From Actinomycetota bacterium (GTDB lineage Bacteria > Actinomycetota > Acidimicrobiia > Acidimicrobiales > UBA8592), in NCBI GenBank assembly GCA_002712415.1, contig PATO01000027.1:2560-7928 (forward strand): 5,369 nt of DNA, given 5' to 3'. This document shows positions 1 to 4,239 of this stretch, piece by piece. A program made the translations under genes and the position numbers. Within the stretch, counting starts at the first letter, position 1; each line of letters opens with the position of its first letter. A model generated the notes under the pieces. It was not told where the DNA came from. It saw nothing but the letters and a program-made list of their open reading frames with translations, and did no database searches.

Positions 1-786
1 ATGTTTCAAAATAATGCTTTATTTCCACACATGAGCGTCCATGACAATATTCGATTCGGTTTAGAAATGCTACCCATACCAAAAGATGAAGCAAATGACC
101 GAACAGTTGAACTACTTGAGTTAGTTGGACTTAAGGATTACGGAAATAGATCTGTTGATTCGCTATCCGGAGGCGAGAGTCAGAGAGTCGCTTTAGCCAG
201 AGTTTTAGCGCCGGAACCAAAACTTGTTCTTTTGGATGAACCGTTCAATTCACTAGATAGATCCCTCCGGCGAAGTTTGGTTGATCAAGTCTTTGAAATT
301 CTTCGAGCGAAAAAAATTACTTCAATACATGTCACGCATGAAGGGGATGAGGCCTCCCTATTCTCAGATTCAATACTATTAATCGAAAGCGGTCAGATTA
401 TAAATCATGGAACTTTTGCGGAGATTGTTGATTTACCTATGAATGTACTGTCCGCCGACCTACTCGGATTACGAACGATATGGGTGCCTGATGCTCATTT
501 CCGAGATAACAATTGGTTCTTTTCCACACCCTGGGGCGTCAAAGAACATAACGGACAAGAGTCGGAAAGTTATCAACTTTTGTTACGACCTGATCGTATT
601 CAATTATCGAATGATGGACTCGAAGCCATTGTTACTAAGACTTTCTATGCAGCAGGACAGAAGTATATTCACTGCAGCATAGGCAACTTAAATAATCTTA
701 CTGTGTTGGTGGATAATGATATTTCTGAAGGGGAGTCAATATATTTAGCAGTTGATCTGGATTCTATTGAAGTCTTAGAGGCTTAA
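1..786 (+). CDS. ABC transporter ATP-binding protein, FbpC/PotA/MalK-type importer ATPase (5'-truncated)
   Basis: This is the ATPase subunit that drives a binding-protein-dependent ABC importer from the cytoplasmic side of the membrane. The frame opens at the window edge on the Q-loop (Q3, then NNALFPH), so the ATG at base 1 is almost certainly an internal Met and Walker A lies upstream. Visible in order are the signature LSGGESQ (residues 55-61), Walker B LVLLDE (75-80), the D-loop SLD (84-86) and the H-loop histidine in VTHEGDEA (H113). After about residue 150 comes a divergent C-terminal part containing LLLRPDRIQL, which looks like a TOBE-type regulatory or substrate-sensing domain, typical of the iron(III)/polyamine/sugar importer ATPases. 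The wording around the signature and Walker B is closest, from memory, to FbpC-like iron transporters, but the substrate cannot be fixed without the permease and binding protein. All visible catalytic motifs are intact. The gene ends 2 bp before the stop codon of the convergent oxidoreductase gene. Confidence 0.93.
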   Translation: MFQNNALFPHMSVHDNIRFGLEMLPIPKDEANDRTVELLELVGLKDYGNRSVDSLSGGESQRVALARVLAPEPKLVLLDEPFNSLDRSLRRSLVDQVFEILRAKKITSIHVTHEGDEASLFSDSILLIESGQIINHGTFAEIVDLPMNVLSADLLGLRTIWVPDAHFRDNNWFFSTPWGVKEHNGQESESYQLLLRPDRIQLSNDGLEAIVTKTFYAAGQKYIHCSIGNLNNLTVLVDNDISEGESIYLAVDLDSIEVLEA

Positions 787-788
787 TG

Positions 789-1775
789 TTATTGCTTGAA
801 CTGTTCGGCAATTAATCGATAGGAATTCTTTCGTTGCTCGTGATCGTGGCAAATGGTCACAATTAATAATTCTTCCGCTCGGTAGGCATTTGCTACGGAT
901 ATGAGTTGCTCATGTACTCTCTCTGGAGTTCCGATAACCATGGGTCGGCTAGGGGGGAGCACGGTTAGTGAGTTTTGGCTTTCCTCATTACTTGTTTTAG
1001 GTATTGGGCCACGTAATCCATCTTTACGCCATAGTTCTAAACTCTCTAGCATTAGTGCAACTTCTTCTTCAGACTCCGCACAAAGAACATTTACACCGAC
1101 TGAAACTAGTGGATCGCTGAGCTCAAATGATGGGCGAAAATGTTTCCGGTAAAGGTTGCAAGTCTCAGCGCCATTACCGTTGATGAAATGGGCCCAACTT
1201 AAAGGTAATCCACAATGAGCAGCCACACTCGCAGAACCTTCACTTGAGGCTAGTAGCCAAAGTTCAGGCATCGTCTCGGTCAGTGGTAAAGCTTCAACAC
1301 CTGCAAGCGGACCAGTTTCAATAGTTTCTCTTCGTAAAAGGGTGCGAATCTCAATAACAGATTCTAGATATCTATCAGACCCTGAAGCATTGTCAGAATT
1401 CTGAAGAACGTAAGCAGTTCGTGCATCGGAACCGGGAGCTCGCCCAAGTCCCATGTCAATTCGATTTGGATGAAGTGCCTGCAATACTTGAAAGTTTTCT
1501 GCGACTTTAAGAGGGGAGTAGTGGCTCAACATTACGCCACCTGATCCGACACGAATCTGGTGAGTATTTTCTGCTATGTGCCCAATTAGAATCTCAGGGC
1601 TTGAACCAGCTAGACCATGCATGCCATGATGCTCAGCAACCCAGTATCGGTGGTAGCCGAGATTATCAACGAACGTTGCTAAGTCAATGGAGTTCCGCAA
1701 TGCTTGAGCAGGGGATATACCTTCAGGTACCGGTGTTTGATCTAGTACTGAAAGTCGCACACCACATATTCTCAT
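789..1775 (-). CDS. LLM-class (luciferase-like) flavin-dependent oxidoreductase, group 1 / MsnO8-YhbW type
   Basis: Predicted cytoplasmic single-component member of the bacterial luciferase-like TIM-barrel family, which uses reduced flavin (FMN, or in some members F420) for oxidation or monooxygenation. Diagnostic stretches are LSVLDQTPVPEG (residues 8-19), ALRNSIDLA (25-33), LGYHRYWVAEHHGM (39-52), GLAGSSPEILIGHIA (54-68), IRVGSGGVMLSHYSPLKVAE (74-93) and LHPNRIDMGLGRAPGSD (101-117). These match the 'luciferase family oxidoreductase, group 1' consensus that includes E. coli YhbW; the physiological substrate of most members is unknown. The length (328 residues) is complete for the family. The start is uncertain: the ATG at 1775-1773 has no clear Shine-Dalgarno sequence, and a GTG at codon 6 (1760-1758) would give 323 residues and begin VRLSVLDQ, which fits the usual family N-terminus better. 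An in-frame TGA lies upstream at 1793-1791. The gene is transcribed alone, convergent to the ABC gene and divergent from the small membrane protein gene. Confidence 0.95.
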   Translation of the reverse strand: MRICGVRLSVLDQTPVPEGISPAQALRNSIDLATFVDNLGYHRYWVAEHHGMHGLAGSSPEILIGHIAENTHQIRVGSGGVMLSHYSPLKVAENFQVLQALHPNRIDMGLGRAPGSDARTAYVLQNSDNASGSDRYLESVIEIRTLLRRETIETGPLAGVEALPLTETMPELWLLASSEGSASVAAHCGLPLSWAHFINGNGAETCNLYRKHFRPSFELSDPLVSVGVNVLCAESEEEVALMLESLELWRKDGLRGPIPKTSNEESQNSLTVLPPSRPMVIGTPERVHEQLISVANAYRAEELLIVTICHDHEQRKNSYRLIAEQFKQ

Positions 1776-1777
1776 TA

Positions 1778-1796
1778 ATGTGTGGGGAAGTCACAT
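1778..1796. promoter_or_regulatory. Small inverted repeat just upstream of the oxidoreductase start
   Basis: ATGTG (1778-1782) and CACAT (1792-1796) form perfect 5-base inverted arms around a 9-base centre, 3 bases upstream of the oxidoreductase ATG on the minus strand. It could be a protein-binding site or a weak hairpin in the mRNA leader, where it would occlude the ribosome. Arms this short can occur by chance. Confidence 0.2.
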
Positions 1797-1850
1797 CAAA
1801 GGAATAACGGATTATGCGATTTCTATATTAGATGGATATGAAAACGTCAC

Positions 1851-1878
1851 TTGAAGAGCTTGAGCTCAGCGATATAAG
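1851..1878 (+). promoter_or_regulatory. Candidate sigma-70-type promoter for the small membrane protein gene
   Basis: TTGAAG (1851-1856, four of six matches to TTGACA) and TATAAG (1873-1878, five of six to TATAAT) are separated by 16 bases. Transcription would begin near 1885 and leave a leader of about 70 bases before the ATG at 1955. The position in the divergent intergenic region is right, but the match rests on consensus inspection only. Confidence 0.3.
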
Positions 1879-1942
1879 ATCTTGAAAGTCAAAAAGCATC
1901 CATATCGTTAAATTTGTGATATTCATATTAGAGATCAACTCT

Positions 1943-1950
1943 AAAAGGAG
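1943..1950 (+). promoter_or_regulatory. Ribosome binding site that fixes the start at 1955
   Basis: AAAAGGAG ends 4 bases before the ATG at 1955. It is the clearest Shine-Dalgarno sequence in the window. It favours this ATG over the in-frame upstream ATG at 1916, which has no such site and would add 13 residues of unremarkable sequence. Confidence 0.75.
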
Positions 1951-1954
1951 AACC

Positions 1955-2317
1955 ATGAAACCTAAACTATTACACGCGTGGGTCAGTAACCGAGCAAACG
2001 ATTTGAGGATGATGATGCTCGTATACACTGCTGCAACAGTCGCAACACTATTTCTAATTCGAGATGCATCCAGCTTTGGTGGCGAAATGCAATTTGCAAT
2101 TGCAGCAGCGATTGTCTCATTCGGCGTCAATGCAATCGTCTGGTTTGACGGAGCTATCGCTGATATTGGAGCGAGCACATCATCAATGGACGAAGACCTA
2201 GCGAATTCGGAAATGGGTAAGAACTTCAAGAAAGCCCCGTTCATCATGTTTCGACTGATGGCTTTATCAATAGTGGTTGTTAATTCAGTGGCACAGATCG
2301 TAGCGCTTTACGCTTAA
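1955..2317 (+). CDS. Small three-helix integral membrane protein, function unknown
   Basis: I do not recognise this 120-residue protein. It has three hydrophobic segments at about residues 19-35 (MMMLVYTAATVATLFLI), 46-64 and 96-119. The short N-terminus carries K2, K4, R13 and R18, and the loop between helices 2 and 3 (about 65-95) is polar, with the cluster SSMDEDLANSEMGKNFKK. By the positive-inside rule this suggests a cytoplasmic N-terminus and middle loop and an outside C-terminus. There is no cleavable signal peptide, lipobox or cysteine pair. Helix 2 runs into WFDGAIAD, placing two aspartates (D65, D70) close to the membrane border. The strong ribosome binding site, ordinary codon use and complete frame support a real gene. 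It has its own intergenic regions on both sides (179 and 186 bp) and is probably a single-gene transcript, so the neighbours give no functional hint. Confidence 0.8.
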   Translation: MKPKLLHAWVSNRANDLRMMMLVYTAATVATLFLIRDASSFGGEMQFAIAAAIVSFGVNAIVWFDGAIADIGASTSSMDEDLANSEMGKNFKKAPFIMFRLMALSIVVVNSVAQIVALYA

Positions 2318-2371
2318 TTAGATGGCGGTAATGCCACAGGGGACGAAGTTAAAGAGAATACATAAACGCCG

Positions 2372-2410
2372 GAAATATATGTTATGTAAAGTAACAATTA
2401 CCGAAATATA
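2372..2410. repeat. Direct repeat and embedded inverted repeat in the AT-rich spacer
   Basis: The 8-base word GAAATATA occurs at 2372-2379 and 2403-2410, with starts 31 bases apart, about three helical turns. Each copy is preceded by a CG-containing context (CGCCG and TACC). Between them TGTTA (2380-2384) and TAACA (2392-2396) make a 5-base inverted repeat around 7 bases. The cluster lies upstream of the candidate promoter of the PEP-utiliser gene, so it could be an operator or activator site, but AT-rich spacers produce such words by chance. No U-tract follows, so it is not an obvious terminator. Confidence 0.25.
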
Positions 2411-2445
2411 CCTAAACTGGGGGCTTATCAAATACTGAATAGAAC

Positions 2446-2474
2446 TTTCACCTTTTGTACATGTGGTTTATGAT
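2446..2474 (+). promoter_or_regulatory. Candidate promoter for the PEP-utiliser/MFS gene pair
   Basis: TATGAT (2469-2474) is a five-of-six match to the -10 consensus. Seventeen bases upstream lies only a poor -35 (TTTCAC, 2446-2451). An overlapping alternative -10 is TAAAAT at 2475-2480. Either would start transcription within about 25 bases of the ATG at 2504. The weak -35 might indicate dependence on an activator. Confidence 0.3.
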
Positions 2475-2493
2475 TAAAATGTTTCTGCAACAC

Positions 2494-2499
2494 AGGGGG
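2494..2499 (+). promoter_or_regulatory. Ribosome binding site for the gene starting at 2504
   Basis: AGGGGG ends 4 bases before the ATG at 2504. It supports this start, which also places the first family-conserved stretch (RANAGEVL) at residue 21, as expected for a complete N-terminus. Confidence 0.65.
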
Positions 2500-2503
2500 T
2501 AAT

Positions 2504-3061
2504 ATGCTGGAAGAAAAGTGGATTACAGATCGAATCCCAACTGAAAAATTTCCTCACTATACACGTGCTAATGCTGGAGAAGTACTCGCCGACCCAGTTA
2601 CGCCACTGGGGTGGACTTTCGGCTGGGAGTCCGGGATAGTTTTGGGTTGCCGAGACGGTTTCGTCTCCTATGGAGTGTTTGATGCTGATGAGTACGGTGA
2701 TCCTCCTGAAACTTTCGGTCTGTTTGGAGGCTATTTCTATAACTGCCTCACATCCGCAAGGATGATGGGTGTAAGAATGCCTGGCGTGACTCCTGAGGCT
2801 ATAGATGATGCATATTTCGATGCTCATCCAGACGTCCCACCTTATGTTGCTGAGGATTGGCACGAAAGCGAACGTCATAGTGAGAAATTAGCTGAAACTG
2901 GTGCGTACTTATTGTCAGCAGCTGAACATCCACCTATTGAAGAGCACAAGAAAATTGGTAATGAAATTCGTGCCTCTAGACCTAATTTGAGTGAACTAGA
3001 CAATCAAGAATTGTTAGCAAGGGCAAGGTCTTTACAACCTCACCTAATATCAATGTTTTAA
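2504..3061 (+). CDS. N-terminal fragment (185 aa) of a PEP-utilising-enzyme-family protein
   Basis: This is the product expected if the TAA at 3059-3061 is obeyed. It contains the family's conserved N-terminal stretch RANAGEVLADPVTPLGW (residues 21-37), FGLFGGYFYN (about 71-80) and the MPGVTPEAIDDAYF region, and ends in QELLARARSLQPHLISMF. In relatives the chain continues without a break into a helix carrying (Q/E)H. The fragment has the front of the helical substrate-binding-type region but none of the phosphohistidine domain, so it should not carry phosphotransfer by itself. No signal peptide or membrane segment is seen; it is probably cytoplasmic. The start is supported by AGGGGG four bases upstream. 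Codon use is like that of the ABC gene. Annotation pipelines would probably call it 'hypothetical' or 'PEP-utilizing protein'. Confidence 0.75.
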   Translation: MLEEKWITDRIPTEKFPHYTRANAGEVLADPVTPLGWTFGWESGIVLGCRDGFVSYGVFDADEYGDPPETFGLFGGYFYNCLTSARMMGVRMPGVTPEAIDDAYFDAHPDVPPYVAEDWHESERHSEKLAETGAYLLSAAEHPPIEEHKKIGNEIRASRPNLSELDNQELLARARSLQPHLISMF

Positions 3062-3067
3062 CAGCAT

Positions 3068-4222
3068 GTGTGGGCCTCCCTAGGAGCTTCAAATGGGCCT
3101 GGCATTTTAGGCGCGTTATTGGGCGAAGTGGGCAGGTCTGATGATGTTGTAAAACTTTTATCAGGTATTGGAGATGTGGATTCAGCAGATATTGGTCGAG
3201 AGCTTTGGCAATTATCAAGGATGATACGATCCAGTGACCTAATCCAAAGTGAGTTTGACGAAGGAGTATCTGAAGATTTACTTGATCGGTGCCCTCAAGA
3301 ATTCCGTGAAGCATTTCAAACCTTCTTATACAACCATGGGGCAAGAGGTCCAAATGAGTGGGATATCGGAGCTCATACTTATGAAACAAATCCAGGATTA
3401 GCATTGTCTATGTTAAATGCAATGCGCCAACAAGATGATTCCGCTGATCCTGCATTAGCCATAGAGCGAAACTCGCGCATTCGTGAAGACCTCAGCGCAG
3501 AGTTCACTGCGATGTTTAGCGAGAATGAAGAGGCTTCTGGAATGTTTGCTGCTGGAATGCAAGCTGGTGAGGTTTGGTTGGCTGCTCGTGAACGCCAGAA
3601 AAGCACAATAGTTAAGCCAATTCAAGAAATTCGTTTATGTTTCCGTCAAATCGGGTCAAGATTGGCACTAGATGGACATATTGATGATTCTGAATTGATT
3701 TTTATGCTTCTTGAAAGTGAATTGGACGATTTCTTAGCCAATCCTTCAGCATTCAATGATCGACTCATCGAGCGAGAGCGAGATTATAAAGAACTCTTTG
3801 ATCTAATCCCACCCTTTATCGTAAATACGACCTGCGCTCCCCTGTCAGATTGGCCTAGAAAATCAGGGCAAGAAATTACTTTAGTCAGCCTTGGAGAAGA
3901 ACTAGAAGGAGTTGCCTGTTCACCTGGAATAATTCAAGGCACTGCTAGAGTCATTCTTGACCCGAATGACTCAATGTCTCTTGAGCCGGGAGACATCCTT
4001 GTAACTCAGAACACAGATCCAGCTTGGACCCCGTTATTTCTTGTCGCAGGAGCAGTTGTAGTTAATGTAGGTGCTATCGCGAGCCACGCAAGTATTGTCA
4101 GCCGTGAACTAGGTATCCCTTGTGTCGCTTCCGTTGCTGACGCTAGTTTGCGTATCCCTGATGGATCTATCATTACAGTGGATGGTTCTGCTGGAACAGT
4201 TGTGATTGACCAATTACCCTAA
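3068..4222 (+). CDS. C-terminal part with PEP-utiliser phosphohistidine swivelling domain (384 aa from GTG)
   Basis: This is the continuation of the same gene after the stop. From the GTG at 3068 the numbering gives LSGIGDVDSAD (31-41), the conserved helical-domain motif ARGPNEWDIGAHTYE (92-106, compare the R-G-x-x-E-x-D motif of rifampin phosphotransferase and PEP synthase-like proteins) and a C-terminal swivelling domain from about residue 275. That domain contains GVACSPGIIQGTARV, GDILVTQNTDPAWTPLF and GAIASHASIVSRELGIPCV, where H340 is the predicted phospho-acceptor histidine; the usual GG before it is GA here. It ends VDGSAGTVVI, as usual for PEP-utiliser mobile domains. The GTG lacks any Shine-Dalgarno sequence, and family sequence extends upstream of it through the stop, so independent initiation is doubtful. 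The coordinates show the open frame, not a proven translation product. Confidence 0.75.
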   Translation: MWASLGASNGPGILGALLGEVGRSDDVVKLLSGIGDVDSADIGRELWQLSRMIRSSDLIQSEFDEGVSEDLLDRCPQEFREAFQTFLYNHGARGPNEWDIGAHTYETNPGLALSMLNAMRQQDDSADPALAIERNSRIREDLSAEFTAMFSENEEASGMFAAGMQAGEVWLAARERQKSTIVKPIQEIRLCFRQIGSRLALDGHIDDSELIFMLLESELDDFLANPSAFNDRLIERERDYKELFDLIPPFIVNTTCAPLSDWPRKSGQEITLVSLGEELEGVACSPGIIQGTARVILDPNDSMSLEPGDILVTQNTDPAWTPLFLVAGAVVVNVGAIASHASIVSRELGIPCVASVADASLRIPDGSIITVDGSAGTVVIDQLP

Positions 4223-4226
4223 GTCC

Positions 4227-4233
4227 GAAGAGG
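4227..4233 (+). promoter_or_regulatory. Shine-Dalgarno-like GAAGAGG upstream of a candidate AUU start
   Basis: GAAGAGG lies just after the stop codon of the preceding gene and 6 bases before the ATT at 4240, a normal ribosome binding site distance. No ATG, GTG or TTG in the MFS frame lies at a suitable distance. The match to the anti-Shine-Dalgarno sequence is partial, but this is the best site in the gap. Confidence 0.4.
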
Positions 4234-4239
4234 CCCCTC

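Larger units (their letters stand above)
2504..4222 (+). pseudogene. PEP-utilising / rifampin-phosphotransferase-like gene interrupted by one in-frame TAA
   Basis: The two open frames 2504-3061 and 3068-4222 are in the same reading frame, and the only stop between them is the TAA at 3059-3061 (codon 186 of 572). The codons just after it, CAG CAT GTG TGG (QHVW), continue the family sequence, so this was one gene of about 572 residues. Family members have a helical substrate-binding-type region followed by a C-terminal swivelling phosphohistidine domain, as in the later two-thirds of rifampin phosphotransferase. There is no N-terminal ATP-grasp domain, so a partner would have to charge the histidine, or the role is not catalytic. 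Because the frame is kept, the lesion is a substitution rather than a single-base indel. No other lesion is seen downstream, so it is recent, tolerated by read-through, or an error. TAA ends every other complete gene here, including this one at 4220-4222, which argues against code reassignment. The gene is followed after 17 bp by an MFS exporter gene, probably in one operon. Confidence 0.75.

Noticed and set aside
901..1152. Plus-strand open frame of 83 codons
   Set aside because: It lies antisense within the well-supported oxidoreductase gene and its translation is low-complexity serine/threonine-rich sequence with no family features.
1828..2247. Minus-strand open frame of 139 codons
   Set aside because: It is antisense to the small membrane protein gene, which has the strong ribosome binding site and coherent helices; this frame ends in a serine run typical of a shadow frame.
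2326..2339. TGGC-GGTAAT-GCCA hairpin after the membrane protein gene
   Set aside because: The stem is only 4 bp and no U-tract follows, so I do not call a terminator.
3059..3061. Recoding of the internal stop as selenocysteine or pyrrolysine, or a changed genetic code
   Set aside because: Selenocysteine uses TGA and pyrrolysine TAG, not TAA. The other complete genes here, and this gene itself at 4220-4222, end in TAA, so a general reassignment is very unlikely.
3093..3110. Small ORF at ATG 3093 preceded by TAGGAG
   Set aside because: It encodes only five residues before TAG in another frame; the TAGGAG falls inside the conserved coding frame and is most simply coincidence.
2982..3404. Minus-strand open frame of 140 codons spanning the internal stop
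   Set aside because: It considerably overlaps the conserved PEP-utiliser frame on the other strand and shows no recognisable domain; His/Leu-rich composition fits an antisense shadow.
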